Shown here: one piece after another, positions 1 through 9,507 of the stretch
Layout: the number at the start of each line of letters is the position of its first letter
Numbering within the stretch: position 1 is the first letter of the stretch
Assembly: GCF_024296685.1 (NCBI RefSeq)
Contig: NZ_CP100763.1
Coordinates: 1,984,001 to 2,048,000, forward strand
Length of the DNA stretch: 64,000 bases
Source: Natrinema marinum
GTDB taxonomy: Archaea > Halobacteriota > Halobacteria > Halobacteriales > Natrialbaceae
Direction: 5' to 3'
Position numbers and translations under genes: made by a program
The notes under the pieces: model-generated
The model's input: only the letters and a program-made list of their open reading frames with translations
The model's database searches: none
What the model was told of the DNA's origin: nothing

Positions 1-582
1 GGAGGAATGGTCGTAACCGACAACGACGAACTAGCGGAGCGATGTCGTCGACTCCGATCATTCGATATGGAATACAGCCCCAGCGGTCACGACGACGAAC
101 CGTGGTATCAAGTGACTGAGGGCATCGGCTACAACTACAATGTCACCGATCTGCAGGCAGCACTCGGTCTAGCGCAGTTAGACCGTCTTGAGGTGTTCAA
201 GCACCGACGTGACGATATTATCGAGCAGTACAATAAGGCACTGGACGAGATCGATGGGATCCGGACACCGCCCGACGCGACCGAATCAGATCCGATGTAC
301 CATCTCTACGCGATCGAAGTGCGTGAGTCGTTCGGCTGTGATCGAACCGAGTTCGTGAACGCACTCCATGCAGAAAACATCGGTGTGCAAGTGCATTACG
401 TCCCCCTCCATTACCATCCGTACTTCCAGGAGGAGTTCGGGTACGAACCCGGTCTCTTCACCGAAACGGAACGAGTGTACGACGGTCTAGTGAGTCTTCC
501 GTTACACGCTGAAATGAGTGACCGAGATGTCACGGACGTCTTGACGGCAATCGAATCACTTCGCGACGCGGATCTCAAGTAG
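1..582 (+). CDS. DegT/DnrJ/EryC1/StrS aminotransferase, PseC-like (5' end off window)
   Basis: This is the C-terminal ~193 residues of a PLP-dependent sugar aminotransferase. The frame is open to base 1 (GGA GGA ATG), and the 'GGMVVT' context matches the stretch shortly after the PLP lysine in this family, so the methionine at 7 is internal and the gene starts upstream of the window. The segments 'GYNYNVTDLQAALGLAQL' and 'VHYVPLHYHPYF' are typical of PseC, which makes the 4-amino sugar intermediate of pseudaminic acid. The adjacent sialic-acid-synthase-like gene and the PseG/PseF homologues downstream support this pathway. A related legionaminic or other diamino-sugar route cannot be excluded from the C-terminus alone. 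Confidence 0.88.
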   Translation, partial: GGMVVTDNDELAERCRRLRSFDMEYSPSGHDDEPWYQVTEGIGYNYNVTDLQAALGLAQLDRLEVFKHRRDDIIEQYNKALDEIDGIRTPPDATESDPMYHLYAIEVRESFGCDRTEFVNALHAENIGVQVHYVPLHYHPYFQEEFGYEPGLFTETERVYDGLVSLPLHAEMSDRDVTDVLTAIESLRDADLK

Positions 583-617
583 GTGGGCTTATTGCTATTC
601 CGTGACGGGGTACGGAC

Positions 618-1673
618 ATGGAATCGTTCAAAATCGGAGATCGAGCAATCGGTCCCGACGAGCCGACATACGTTATCGCCGAAGCCGGTTCGAATCACAA
701 CGGTGATCTCGAGACGGCGAAGGAACTCATCGACGTTGCTGCAGACGCTGGGGCCGACGCAGTGAAGTTTCAGACCTTCCGAGCAGAGGATCTGTACGTC
801 GATGATCGCCATCTCGTCGATGATCCCCAGGACTCGACGTACTCGCTCTTGGAGAGGCTCGAGCAACCCTACACATGGATCCCAGAGCTGTCCGAACACT
901 GCCAGTTGCGAGGCATACAGTTCATGTCGTCGCCGTTTGACGAGCGATCGGCTGCAGAACTCGCGGAGTACGTGCCCGCATTCAAGGTGGCGTCGTTTAC
1001 ACTGTCGCATCATCCGTTCCTTGAGGAACTCGCACAGTATGGCAAGCCGATCATTATGTCTACCGGGGGCCACAGTATCGACGAGGTACGCGAAGCCGTC
1101 ACGGTTCTTCGTGAGAACGGCGTCGCCGATCTCGTTCTGTTACATTGTGTATCCTCGTATCCGACGCCGCTAGAGAAAATCAACGTTCAAGCCGTCCAGT
1201 CGCTACAAGACGAGTTTGAAACATTGGTAGGACTTTCCGACCACACCACGGAGCCCGCAATTTCACCAGCAGCAGCGACCGCTCTCGGAGGGACAGTCGT
1301 CGAGAAACACTTTACGCTCGATAACCAGATGGAGGGGCCGGATCATTCCTTTGCACTCGAGCCCGACGAACTAGCTGAAATGATCCAACAGGTTCGCAGG
1401 ACCGAACGGGCTTTAGGAACTGGGGAGTTAGCTGTTTCGTCTGTCGAGAGGGAATCCGTTAGTCGCGCTACCCGTAGTCTTTTTGTCGTACGTGATATCG
1501 ATGAAGGCGATATTATTACTGAAGATGCTGTTCGAGCACTCAGACCAGGCACCTTAGAACGCGAAGGTCTTGCTCCCAAATATATGACAGACGTTGTCGG
1601 AGCAACAGCAATCAACGACCTCTCCGAGGGAGATCCAGTCAACGTGGATGACGTAGACGTTCAGATCCTGTGA
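618..1673 (+). CDS. NeuB/PseI-family nonulosonic acid synthase
   Basis: This 351-residue protein is of normal length for the sialic/pseudaminic acid synthase family, which condenses phosphoenolpyruvate with a hexose derivative. Residues ~1-250 form the NeuB TIM barrel, with 'IAEAGSNHNG' near residue 20 and 'GPDHSFALEP' near 240. A C-terminal SAF (antifreeze-like) domain begins around residue 285 ('VRDIDEGDII'). It lies 35 bases after the PseC-like gene on the same strand, so the two are probably co-transcribed. Combined with PseG and PseF homologues, pseudaminate synthase (PseI) is the best guess. Whether the product is pseudaminic, legionaminic or N-acetylneuraminic acid is inference. Confidence 0.9.
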   Translation: MESFKIGDRAIGPDEPTYVIAEAGSNHNGDLETAKELIDVAADAGADAVKFQTFRAEDLYVDDRHLVDDPQDSTYSLLERLEQPYTWIPELSEHCQLRGIQFMSSPFDERSAAELAEYVPAFKVASFTLSHHPFLEELAQYGKPIIMSTGGHSIDEVREAVTVLRENGVADLVLLHCVSSYPTPLEKINVQAVQSLQDEFETLVGLSDHTTEPAISPAAATALGGTVVEKHFTLDNQMEGPDHSFALEPDELAEMIQQVRRTERALGTGELAVSSVERESVSRATRSLFVVRDIDEGDIITEDAVRALRPGTLEREGLAPKYMTDVVGATAINDLSEGDPVNVDDVDVQIL

Positions 1674-1680
1674 CTCCACT

Positions 1681-1690
1681 GTTTTTATAC
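1681..1690 (+). promoter_or_regulatory. TATA box for the sulfatase-like gene
   Basis: A T-rich box (TTTTTATAC) is centred about 27 bases before the ATG at 1713. That spacing is typical of archaeal leaderless transcripts. It argues that the TTG at 1692, which lies only a few bases from the box, is not the start codon. Confidence 0.5.
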
Positions 1691-1712
1691 CTTGAATGCG
1701 ATACTCTCCCGT

Positions 1713-2957
1713 ATGGGGACGAAGACTAAGAAGAACGTAATCTATCTTATCGCAGATTCGCTTCGAGCCGATTATCTGGGTTGCTACGGAAACGATTCCG
1801 TCCTGTCTTCGGAGATTGATGAGCTAGCTGAAAGCGGTGTTCGATTCGAAAATACCGTTTCAGCCGCTCCGTGGACGATTCCATCGGTGAAATCCCACGG
1901 GACTGGTAAGTATCCTCACGAGATCGGAATTTTTGACTCAGATGTCGACGAAGGGGAAACTGTATTTGATCAGTTCAAAGCGGACGGCTACAAGACTGCA
2001 CTCTACTACGACAGCGACCGAAGGGACGAACTCTTCTCCGAAAACGTTGATCACGACGATTGGTCGTACGATCTCGAAGCCTTACTTGATTTTATCTCGG
2101 AGAACAAGGACGAACCGTTCTTTATATACAACCTCTACCGGGGGACACACGTCCCGTACACGCTGAAATACTCGAGTGAGGCATGGCATCGAGGTAAGGA
2201 CGAGGTGATGTCTCTCATTCAGGAAGGTGGTGAAGGTCTTGAAGAGGCCAAGTATCGATACGAACGTTCGATCGAACGCTTTAGTGAGTGGTACGTCGGT
2301 GCAATTATCGATCGGCTTCGTAAAGAGGACTTGCTTGAGGATACGGCAATCGTGATCACTGGCGATCACGGCGAGAGTTGGGGAAAACGCTTCGACGATC
2401 AGTCAACGGTTGACCTCTTTGATCTCCACGGAACATTGCTGTATGACGAAGCGCTAAAAGTTCCGTTGATCCTCTACAACTTTGACATCGACTACACGGG
2501 TTCGGTCTCCGAGATGGTTCGATCTGTCGATATTCTTCCGACGATATTGGACGCCCTCGGTACCACACCGTTAAGGGATGATCTGGACGGGAGTTCCCTA
2601 CTACCCCAACTCGAACAAGGGAAGGGAGAATTTCCCGAATACGCGTTTAGTAGCACGACGACACATGATCAGTTCGGCGGAATCGGTGAAGCGGATGAAG
2701 AGTCGGTATCGACGTTCAACCGGTTCTCTGTCTCTCGTCGCGATGGCTGGAAATACATCGTCTCGGTCGACAAAGATACCCGAGAACTCTATGATACAAC
2801 ATCTGATTCTGGTGAGGAAATTAACATGATTGACAAGCGACAGGACATCGCCGAGCAAATGGACGAGCAACTAAGGGCACAGTACGGTCAGTTGCTCTCT
2901 AACGAGGAACATTCAGACGAGGTAAAACAACGACTCGAAGATCTCGGATATCTATGA
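1713..2957 (+). CDS. Sulfatase / alkaline-phosphatase superfamily protein
   Basis: This 414-residue soluble hydrolase-like protein carries a metal-binding N-terminal motif 'LIADSLRADYLGCYG', a nucleophile region 'APWTIPSVKSHGTGKYP' and a C-terminal 'ITGDHGESWG'. Threonine occupies the nucleophile position where classical sulfatases have Cys or Ser (T-x-P-S), as in Thr-type members such as phosphoglycerol transferases. It may therefore act on phosphate or phosphodiester groups rather than sulfate esters. The ATG at 1713 is preferred because a TATA box lies ~27 bases upstream. It overlaps the WbqC gene by 4 bases (ATGA). Substrate unknown; a role in modifying the cluster's glycan is inferred from context. 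Confidence 0.85.
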   Translation: MGTKTKKNVIYLIADSLRADYLGCYGNDSVLSSEIDELAESGVRFENTVSAAPWTIPSVKSHGTGKYPHEIGIFDSDVDEGETVFDQFKADGYKTALYYDSDRRDELFSENVDHDDWSYDLEALLDFISENKDEPFFIYNLYRGTHVPYTLKYSSEAWHRGKDEVMSLIQEGGEGLEEAKYRYERSIERFSEWYVGAIIDRLRKEDLLEDTAIVITGDHGESWGKRFDDQSTVDLFDLHGTLLYDEALKVPLILYNFDIDYTGSVSEMVRSVDILPTILDALGTTPLRDDLDGSSLLPQLEQGKGEFPEYAFSSTTTHDQFGGIGEADEESVSTFNRFSVSRRDGWKYIVSVDKDTRELYDTTSDSGEEINMIDKRQDIAEQMDEQLRAQYGQLLSNEEHSDEVKQRLEDLGYL

Positions 2958-3697
2958 AGGCAGTCGTCCTACAACCGATGTACCTCCCTTGGTTGGGATA
3001 CTTTGGCATGATCGATCAGGCCGATGTTTTCGTATTCTACGATGACGTCCAGTTCAGTCGTGACTCTTGGCAGCAACGAAACCGTATAAAGGTCCCAGAA
3101 GCCAGTGGACAGACCGAGTGGTTAAAAGTCCCAGTGATTGAGGACTTCGGACAGGATATTAGATCTGTTCGAATCGACCAAGCCCGAGACTGGCAACAAG
3201 AGCACCTATCAACCATCAAATCTGCGTATGGTCCAAAATCGGTTCCATATGGATCAGCAAGTGCACCATACTTCGACGACTATATCCATTTACTCAACGA
3301 TATATATAATGAGGATTGGAAGTCATTGCGAGACCTAAATATACATTTAATAAAGAAATTATATGAAGAGTTGTCCATTGACGATGTAGAATTCTGTCTC
3401 TCGTCAGATTTTGATATCGATAGTAGTGGGACAGATAAGCTTATAAAGACTTTACAGCACATCAACGCTGATGAGTACATTTCTGGCCCTGGTGCGAAAG
3501 ACTACCTAAATGTAAACCAATTTGTCGAAAATGGCATATCTCTATACTGGCACGAGTTTGATCATCCCCGCTATAATCAATTATATGGTGATTTTGTATC
3601 CCATCTTTCAATAATTGACGCACTATTCAACGTTGGTGATGAACTGACTTCTCTAATTCGGACTGGAGAAGAAAACGCATTACTACAGGAGGCCTAA
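2954..3697 (+). CDS. WbqC family protein
   Basis: This 247-residue protein has the characteristic WbqC N-terminus 'VVLQPMYLPWLGYFGMI' followed by 'FYDDVQF' and 'NRIKV'. WbqC-like proteins are found in O-antigen and nonulosonic-acid clusters. Their biochemical role is poorly defined, though some are linked to acylation or amino-acid decoration of sugars. It is translationally coupled to the upstream sulfatase-like gene through an ATGA overlap. Its second half (from about 3300) is markedly AT-rich compared with the rest of the window, consistent with imported glycan genes. Confidence 0.85.
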   Translation: MKAVVLQPMYLPWLGYFGMIDQADVFVFYDDVQFSRDSWQQRNRIKVPEASGQTEWLKVPVIEDFGQDIRSVRIDQARDWQQEHLSTIKSAYGPKSVPYGSASAPYFDDYIHLLNDIYNEDWKSLRDLNIHLIKKLYEELSIDDVEFCLSSDFDIDSSGTDKLIKTLQHINADEYISGPGAKDYLNVNQFVENGISLYWHEFDHPRYNQLYGDFVSHLSIIDALFNVGDELTSLIRTGEENALLQEA

Positions 3698-3780
3698 CTG
3701 AGAGAGAATACGTATGTATTATTAATATATTTTATATACATTATTCGTCATAAAGCCTTCATCCAGCTAAACAACCATAT

Positions 3781-4758
3781 CTAAAACGCTTCGTAAACCC
3801 GTTTCGCTCCGTCTCCATCAACAACACCAGCCATACGCTCAAATAATGTTCTTCGCTTTCCGTCATCTTTCACCAGTGATTCAACTTCGGATAGAACTTC
3901 GTCATCGGTAGTGACGATACTAGCAAGTCCGTTCCGACGCAGCACCTCGGCCCGTTGCATCTGGTTATCAACTTGCGGTATCCCAACGAAAGGGGTTTGA
4001 ACGGCGAGCAGCTCAAACACAGTTCCGCCTACAGCACTCACTGCAAGATCCGCCCGCCGCATGAGTCCTGCCATGTTATCAGGAGAGCGTAATAGATTGA
4101 ACTGGGTAGAGAGCGATTCAGTCGCTCGCTCTATTTCTTCCGTATTCGAAAAGCCTGGCCCAATGACTACATCAACGGTTCCACTGAAATTTTGGAAAGC
4201 CTTCATAATATCGGGAGTTGCGTTTGATACGTCACTCCCGCCCATCGTGATCAGGGCCCGGGTCGGCTCTTGCTTCCAATTTGTATCTTTTTGTGTGGCC
4301 TCACGGAATTGTTCACGAAGAAGTACGTAGTCGGGCCCAAGCAGGAACTCCGGTTTTGTTCCGATCCATTCGTAATCAAGAGCGGGCGCATGCAGATCAC
4401 CGTAAACGAGAGCATCACAACAGACAGTATGATTCATATAGTTATGGCGAACAACGATTCTTGAATCACTCTGAGAGAGTGTTCGCTGATATTTTGTATC
4501 TGCTTCAAATAAATCTACAAAAAGTGTATCGATGGTACATTCGTTGAGTGCCTGCACCACTTCTGTTGGATCGTCCGCGGTGTCCAGTGTTTCCATCGTT
4601 ATGGGATCCGGTAGCGTTGTCGAGACAGAGTCAGGCGTCGTAGTAAAATATACGACAGTATCTCCCCGGCGAAGACACTCCGCCGCGATAGCACCTGTTC
4701 GAACCAAATGCCCAAATCCAATGGATGGACCACCATCGGCCCGAATTCCGACTCTCAT
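3781..4758 (-). CDS. pseG: PseG-like UDP-2,4-diacetamido-2,4,6-trideoxy-altrose hydrolase
   Basis: This 325-residue GT-B-fold hydrolase removes UDP from the activated diamino sugar before condensation with PEP. The N-terminal 'IRADGGPSIGFGHLVRTGAIA' contains the glycine-rich loop and the catalytic-type His of PseG. 'ITMGGSD' (~residue 175) and 'SAVGGTVFELLA' (~residue 240) are the nucleotide-binding C-domain motifs. Its ATG overlaps the TAA of the upstream cytidylyltransferase gene by one base (4758), so both lie on one minus-strand transcript. It converges with the WbqC gene across an 83-base AT-rich gap. Confidence 0.9.
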   Translation of the reverse strand: MRVGIRADGGPSIGFGHLVRTGAIAAECLRRGDTVVYFTTTPDSVSTTLPDPITMETLDTADDPTEVVQALNECTIDTLFVDLFEADTKYQRTLSQSDSRIVVRHNYMNHTVCCDALVYGDLHAPALDYEWIGTKPEFLLGPDYVLLREQFREATQKDTNWKQEPTRALITMGGSDVSNATPDIMKAFQNFSGTVDVVIGPGFSNTEEIERATESLSTQFNLLRSPDNMAGLMRRADLAVSAVGGTVFELLAVQTPFVGIPQVDNQMQRAEVLRRNGLASIVTTDDEVLSEVESLVKDDGKRRTLFERMAGVVDGDGAKRVYEAF

Positions 4759-5504
4759 TAGACGGTCTTCTGTTCTACGTGATCATTAATCTCCACAAGT
4801 CCGTTCTTGTCGATATACTTGATCACATCAGCAATGTCAATCATTTCCTCGTACTCTACCTCGCGATACACTGTCTCGAGCAGATGGTAATCAGCCGGTT
4901 CGTCAAGCGTGAGTCGGAGATCGGTACGATCCTGCAGCCATGGTTCATCAAATACCTGGTTGGACCCTAGGTTGGACAGCTCGAACGCTTCGGGATGCTC
5001 CCGGTAGTACGGTGTGACGTGCTCGCGATGACGAGGTTCAGTCGATTTAGCATTCACTTGCTCGAACGACTCGGCTGTAAAAACCTCGCATGACACTCCG
5101 CGAGGGAATGTTCGGTCGAAACCAGCGGACACATACTCTGCATCGCTTTCCCTGATACGCTGGATACTAGCGTCAATAAATCGTGGAGAGATGAGTGGGC
5201 AATCAGCCGTCACTCGGACGACGATTTCCGGTTCGTACTGCTCGACTACCTGTTCGAACCGACTCAGTACGTTCGATTCGCTTCCTCTGATGACATCCGC
5301 GCCAAACTTGGGTGCGTACTGTTCAATTACATCGTCCTGAGGTTCTGTGGAGGTTGCGACGACGGTATCGGTTACGGCGTCCGCGTGACTGACTCGAGTG
5401 ACGACATGTTCGAGTGCTGGCTGGCCGTTAAGTGGATACATGACTTTACCCGGGAGGCGAGTAGAGCCGATTCTGGCTTGAAGAACAGCAGTTATGTTTA
5501 CCAT
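4758..5504 (-). CDS. SpsF/PseF-like cytidylyltransferase
   Basis: This CMP-sugar synthetase-type protein of 248 residues activates a nonulosonic acid with CTP. The N-terminal motif 'LQARIGSTRLPGKV' is the nucleotide-binding signature, 'VRVTADCPLI' carries metal-binding residues, and 'HREHVTPYYREHPE' is typical of the SpsF/PseF branch. I use the ATG at 5504 because the family normally starts a few residues before the signature; a GTG at 5528 would add eight residues. Together with PseG it supplies the CMP-activated donor. PseF is likely, but a CMP-sugar of another kind is possible. Confidence 0.85.
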   Translation of the reverse strand: MVNITAVLQARIGSTRLPGKVMYPLNGQPALEHVVTRVSHADAVTDTVVATSTEPQDDVIEQYAPKFGADVIRGSESNVLSRFEQVVEQYEPEIVVRVTADCPLISPRFIDASIQRIRESDAEYVSAGFDRTFPRGVSCEVFTAESFEQVNAKSTEPRHREHVTPYYREHPEAFELSNLGSNQVFDEPWLQDRTDLRLTLDEPADYHLLETVYREVEYEEMIDIADVIKYIDKNGLVEINDHVEQKTV

Positions 5505-5822
5505 CGGTCCTTGCAATGGATCATTCACGGTGTGATTTACACTTACCGGTTTATGTTATCTCACAGAATATCGAATATGGTCAGTGGAGGACTATATGAA
5601 ATAACTGTGTAGTTGACAAATTCGCCGCCCCACAGAATGGCGGCGGATTCGCCTCGACCACCAACAGAATTTTTACCAGCGCCAATACATTTTCAATGAG
5701 TTAGAACATCATGACGTATCTGTAATCATTAGTAGTTTTATCCCCTCACCGATGGATCAAGTCTTGCAGACTTATGATTGATCTATTCTTTTTAACTATT
5801 ATAATTTTCATGATGTAAAATA
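5505..5822. other. AT-rich intergenic region
   Basis: About 320 bases separate the acetyltransferase gene from the cytidylyltransferase gene, both on the minus strand. I see no convincing gene. The region is strongly AT-rich apart from one GC-rich hairpin at 5623-5645. The minus-strand promoter for the cytidylyltransferase probably lies in the first ~60 bases, but no single box stands out. Confidence 0.5.
5623..5645 (-). terminator. GC-rich hairpin, possible terminator
   Basis: A perfect 7-bp stem CGCCGCC/GGCGGCG with a 9-base loop stands in otherwise AT-rich DNA. On the minus strand it is followed by AATTTG. It lies downstream of the acetyltransferase gene, so it could end that transcript. 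Archaeal termination usually relies on T-runs, so this assignment is tentative. Confidence 0.3.
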
Positions 5823-6365
5823 CTATTGAAAATTCCCTTCTTCCTTCATTTTCTTATAATGTTCCATGTCTCGATAAGAGAATAATTCTGCTGGATGACC
5901 TCCGACGATCGCTCCCTTCGGAACATCAGATACAACGGTTGAACCAGCCTGAATAATTGCTCCTTCTTCAATATTCACTCCTGGCAAGATCATTGAATCA
6001 ACTCCCATCCAGACGTTATCTCCTACAGATACTTCTTTCCGGATATACGTGGAGTCATAGGGGATCTTAGTCCCGTTATCATAATTATGGTTCCGAGTTA
6101 AAATGCGACAGTCCGGTCCAGAGTGGAAATTATCTCCTATCGTTACTTTCCCATCGCCACGAATCTTCATCCCATTAAAATTGACATTATCTCCTAGTTC
6201 CGTATTTGCGTTCACATAGGATTTTCCATTTACTCTCAGGTCTTTGCCAGTTGATTCTGCTGTTAACTTAACTCTCATTGTATAGTACCACCTTTCTATT
6301 TTATTCATATAGTTAAATAATAATTTAGCCATCGGAACTAATACACGAGATAAGTCACCTAACAT
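5823..6365 (-). CDS. Left-handed beta-helix (hexapeptide) acyltransferase
   Basis: This 180-residue protein has hexapeptide repeats ('ELGDNVNFNG', 'VTIGDNFHSGPDC', 'VSVGDNVWMGVDSMILPGV', 'GAIIQAGSTVVSDVP') and ends in 'GAIVGGHPAELF', the maltose/galactoside O-acetyltransferase arrangement. The 'RNHNYD' segment supplies the probable catalytic His. A role in O- or N-acetylating a sugar of the cluster's glycan is likely. It is among the most AT-rich genes in the window, which suggests recent import. The first ~30 residues look like a membrane-proximal or amphipathic segment. Confidence 0.82.
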   Translation of the reverse strand: MLGDLSRVLVPMAKLLFNYMNKIERWYYTMRVKLTAESTGKDLRVNGKSYVNANTELGDNVNFNGMKIRGDGKVTIGDNFHSGPDCRILTRNHNYDNGTKIPYDSTYIRKEVSVGDNVWMGVDSMILPGVNIEEGAIIQAGSTVVSDVPKGAIVGGHPAELFSYRDMEHYKKMKEEGNFQ

Positions 6366-6443
6366 CTTTCATCTGTCCATATGAACCATTCTTCTAATAT
6401 TCTTTTGGTTATGATTGCTACGGTAGTACGTTGCATAGCGGGT

Positions 6444-7883
6444 TTAGATGTACCCCATCTCACGGAGATGCTGTTCCGTTTCTTCTGCCAGCTTCGGTTC
6501 TTTTGGCGCAGTTTCAAATGGTTTACCCTCGGTTTCTAGCCATGTATCTAAGAACGAAGTAAGTTCCTTGTATATAGATGGATAGCTATTTTTAACATCA
6601 CTATTTTCATTAGGTAACTGATAGAGTTTCTTTTCCTCTTTTGTCTGTACGAGTTTAAACTCGGTTGTCCGAGCAGTTGTAATGAGAGACCGTGGAAGAT
6701 GCGAGAGGTCGATATCAGGGTTATACTGACGGATACGTTCGTAGTTCTGAGCCTCGTTATCGTCAACTGTACCACGCAAATCTTGGCTAACTGCAACATC
6801 ACGAGACTGCTGTCGTATGTCGTACCCTTGAAACTGAGACGTGTCAGTACCGACTAATGAAAGTATGGTATTCATTATATCAATATGCTGTGTGGGTCGT
6901 TCCGCATGGTGATCCACATCGTCAAGTCCGTAGGTGATAAGTGGAACATGGATCAAACCGTCGTGAAGTACCATATGATGTCCGAGGAGGCCATATTCCC
7001 CAAATAAATCACCGTGATCCGCTGTAATGACGATGATTGTATCCTCAAATCTCTTCTGGACGAAATCGAATAACTCCCCTACACATGCGTCCGTATATTT
7101 AATCGTTGCATCGTACATCGCATATAATATCTCTCGTTTGTCGTCTGAGAGCGGCAGTGCATTCGCTATCCACTCGTACATCTCGTCGTGCATACGCTGT
7201 GCGAACGTAACAGCCTCACCTATCGTCGCATTGATCTCGTCTACGTACTCGTCACGACAGGAAACCGGCGGAATGTATGGGTGATGGGGGTCGTTGTAGT
7301 GGACGTAACAAAAGAACGGTTCATCCATCTTTGAGACGCGACGCAGTTTCCGCTTCGTGATATCTGTCGTAAAGAAGGAATTCTGTTTCCCATGTTCGCC
7401 AGCATCTAGCGTCAAGCCTGGACCGTGCTTTCGCATCTTGAGACTATACTTAAGAAAGCTAGATCTGTACTGATGCGAGAACAAGTCTCGGATGCCTGAC
7501 GGAGATGACTTAATAAAATCATCAAATCGTTCATCAATTCCTTTCGCCTCACCTGCATATCCGTTTTCAGAGATACCGATAGTCCGATAGCCTTGTTTCG
7601 AGAGTAATTCCGGAGCAGTCTTCATAGATTTGGGAAGCATATCCCCCGAACTTGTCCCAATCATTCGGTGTCGAGATGGATATAAGCCTGTGAGCATAGA
7701 CGGAACTGACACCGGTGTCCGAGTGCTATGTGCAATTCCGTGCTTGAAATTAACACTGTTTACGTCGGAGGCGATTCGAGAGAGTTCAGGCGTCGTATCT
7801 CGCCGGTACTCATGGAGAGAAGTGTGATCAGCTCGAACACTATCAAGTGTAATCCAAAGAATGTTTGGTTGAGAGCGGGTCAT
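6444..7883 (-). CDS. Sulfatase-family hydrolase
   Basis: This 479-residue protein contains 'NILWITLDSVRADHTS' (N-terminal metal Asp), 'RTPVSVPSMLTGLYPSRH' (the nucleophile position appears to be Ser in S-x-P-S) and 'VITADHGDLFGEYGLLGHH' (C-terminal metal site). It is a full-length alkaline-phosphatase superfamily enzyme. The ATG at 7883 is chosen because the signature begins eight residues later; the upstream ATG at 7913 would add ten residues. It ends in '-EQHLREMGYI', closely resembling the C-termini of the other two superfamily members in this cluster, which suggests a shared ancestry or targeting feature. Substrate unknown. Confidence 0.85.
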   Translation of the reverse strand: MTRSQPNILWITLDSVRADHTSLHEYRRDTTPELSRIASDVNSVNFKHGIAHSTRTPVSVPSMLTGLYPSRHRMIGTSSGDMLPKSMKTAPELLSKQGYRTIGISENGYAGEAKGIDERFDDFIKSSPSGIRDLFSHQYRSSFLKYSLKMRKHGPGLTLDAGEHGKQNSFFTTDITKRKLRRVSKMDEPFFCYVHYNDPHHPYIPPVSCRDEYVDEINATIGEAVTFAQRMHDEMYEWIANALPLSDDKREILYAMYDATIKYTDACVGELFDFVQKRFEDTIIVITADHGDLFGEYGLLGHHMVLHDGLIHVPLITYGLDDVDHHAERPTQHIDIMNTILSLVGTDTSQFQGYDIRQQSRDVAVSQDLRGTVDDNEAQNYERIRQYNPDIDLSHLPRSLITTARTTEFKLVQTKEEKKLYQLPNENSDVKNSYPSIYKELTSFLDTWLETEGKPFETAPKEPKLAEETEQHLREMGYI

Positions 7884-7968
7884 AGTTATCTCGCTTGTTT
7901 CTCTCCTTATCACTGTTCTGGCTTAGAGATCCAAATTACTGTCGGGTCGGTAGAAATATTTATATAAT

Positions 7969-9390
7969 CTATTCGATCGAAAGTTCATACGGTGTTCCGT
8001 TATCGGCTAAGTGTCCAATGACGTTTCTTGCTTGTTCAGTTGCCTTCAGTGCAAAGTAATATTCACGATCAAACGTTCCTTCTTCACGGCCAAGTGATGA
8101 AACAAACCCCTCGACTGAAGTCACGAGTTTGGCGGAACCTTCGTTTACCAAAGGCTCTAGTACCTCCGATCCCGGACAGTCGTAAATGTACGTTTGGAGT
8201 CCGAACGCCAATCCCTCGTAGACAGCCGTAGAACCAACGCCAATCTGTGCATCTGACTCGGCAAATAGCTTATACAATTGACGATCAGAGCTATCAACAA
8301 CCTCGATATCTGTCTCAAGCAACCACGGATATTCTGTTTCCCACCGATCGTACTCTCCCGGATGGAGTTTGTATACGATTTCGTGGTCGATTTCCGAATG
8401 TCGATCGACTTCCAGTGCGAATTTTGAGAGTTGCTCGCCGATCGTTCCTTGAGAAATGAATAGTAGCTGGTCTTTGGTTTCGACATCGTCGTACTTGTCG
8501 ATGGATTGCTCGAGATACGGATATCCAATGGGAAAGACCCGATCGTCTGGAATCGGAAACTCAACGGACTCCTTCCAGAAGTCACCGAAGGTGAGGAGAT
8601 AGTCGGGAAATGTCTCCTTCGTCCGAGGACCGCGGAACGAGTAGCCAAAGTGATGATCGTAGATGACGCCGTGTTGCAGTTCGACAACTGGAACATTTTG
8701 TTCCTTGCAGGCATCGATGAAGGTTTCTCGACAATAGCTTACGACGATGACGGCCAGTTCCGCATCGACTCGCTTGAGAAGCCATCGGTAAAGCGGAAGC
8801 GTCGTCCGTCGAACGTGAAGGGCTTCTTTCGCCATCGAAACTAGATCGACGTCGGCATCGAACCGATCTCGGATTGCGTCTTGAGCCGCCTCAAGTCGAT
8901 CTCGTTCCGCTTTCGGGATTGATGGTTCGTTCACACCTAAGAGTTGCTGGATGGTCCCACCGTGTTCTATGAGATCGAGGTAGCGAAGGTTCGACGTTCG
9001 CGCCGGACTACGGTGTTCTAACATGTGTGGTTTCTCGTAATGCACGTAGTCGTAATCACTGCACTCGTGAATCGGATCGCAGTAGATATCCCACCAATAG
9101 CCGTCGTCTCGCTTTTTCCGTCTGTGATGACCCCAGAAGAGGATATCGTGTTCCGCTGTAAGATACGGATTCTTCTGTACGATGTTTTTGAGAAACAACC
9201 CTGCCCCACGAAGGTAATCTCGCCAGTCGTCACCGACTCCGGTGTGAGCCTGTCCAGTTCCGTTTTGCTCGGCAATCTCTCTGTGGACGTGAAACCGGAT
9301 CCGTTCCCAGATTGGCACCCCATCAACGCGCAACTCGAAGAGCGAGTGCTCGAGTTCAAAGGCTTCGAAGTCGGAGTGGTCGAGACCCAT
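7969..9390 (-). CDS. Putative GT-B glycosyltransferase, capsule-biosynthesis-like
   Basis: This 473-residue protein shows no membrane segments. The C-terminal half carries 'LLFISQGTIGEQLSKFA' (~residue 300), 'HEIVYKLHPGEYDRW' and 'DAQIGVGSTAVYEGLAFG'. The KLHP and S-T-x-x-E elements are those of the CDP-glycerol glycerophosphotransferase/polysialyltransferase-like GT-B group. Such enzymes transfer sugars or alditol phosphates, and in this cluster a CMP-nonulosonic acid donor would fit. The N-terminal ~200 residues are not recognised. It stands alone between two sulfatase-like genes on the same strand. Confidence 0.6.
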   Translation of the reverse strand: MGLDHSDFEAFELEHSLFELRVDGVPIWERIRFHVHREIAEQNGTGQAHTGVGDDWRDYLRGAGLFLKNIVQKNPYLTAEHDILFWGHHRRKKRDDGYWWDIYCDPIHECSDYDYVHYEKPHMLEHRSPARTSNLRYLDLIEHGGTIQQLLGVNEPSIPKAERDRLEAAQDAIRDRFDADVDLVSMAKEALHVRRTTLPLYRWLLKRVDAELAVIVVSYCRETFIDACKEQNVPVVELQHGVIYDHHFGYSFRGPRTKETFPDYLLTFGDFWKESVEFPIPDDRVFPIGYPYLEQSIDKYDDVETKDQLLFISQGTIGEQLSKFALEVDRHSEIDHEIVYKLHPGEYDRWETEYPWLLETDIEVVDSSDRQLYKLFAESDAQIGVGSTAVYEGLAFGLQTYIYDCPGSEVLEPLVNEGSAKLVTSVEGFVSSLGREEGTFDREYYFALKATEQARNVIGHLADNGTPYELSIE

Positions 9391-9507
9391 ATAACTGGTT
9401 CCCCTATGAGACTCGGTCGGTTTAATGACTTCGCCTGATAACTGCTTCTACACTGCTGTCAGGAAACACATATTAATATAACAAAACTGATTGAATAGTT
9501 GAGGGGC

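Noticed and set aside
1692-1712. TTG at 1692 as start of the sulfatase-like gene
   Set aside because: The codon lies only two bases after the TATA-like box at 1681-1690, while the ATG at 1713 has the expected spacing for a leaderless transcript.
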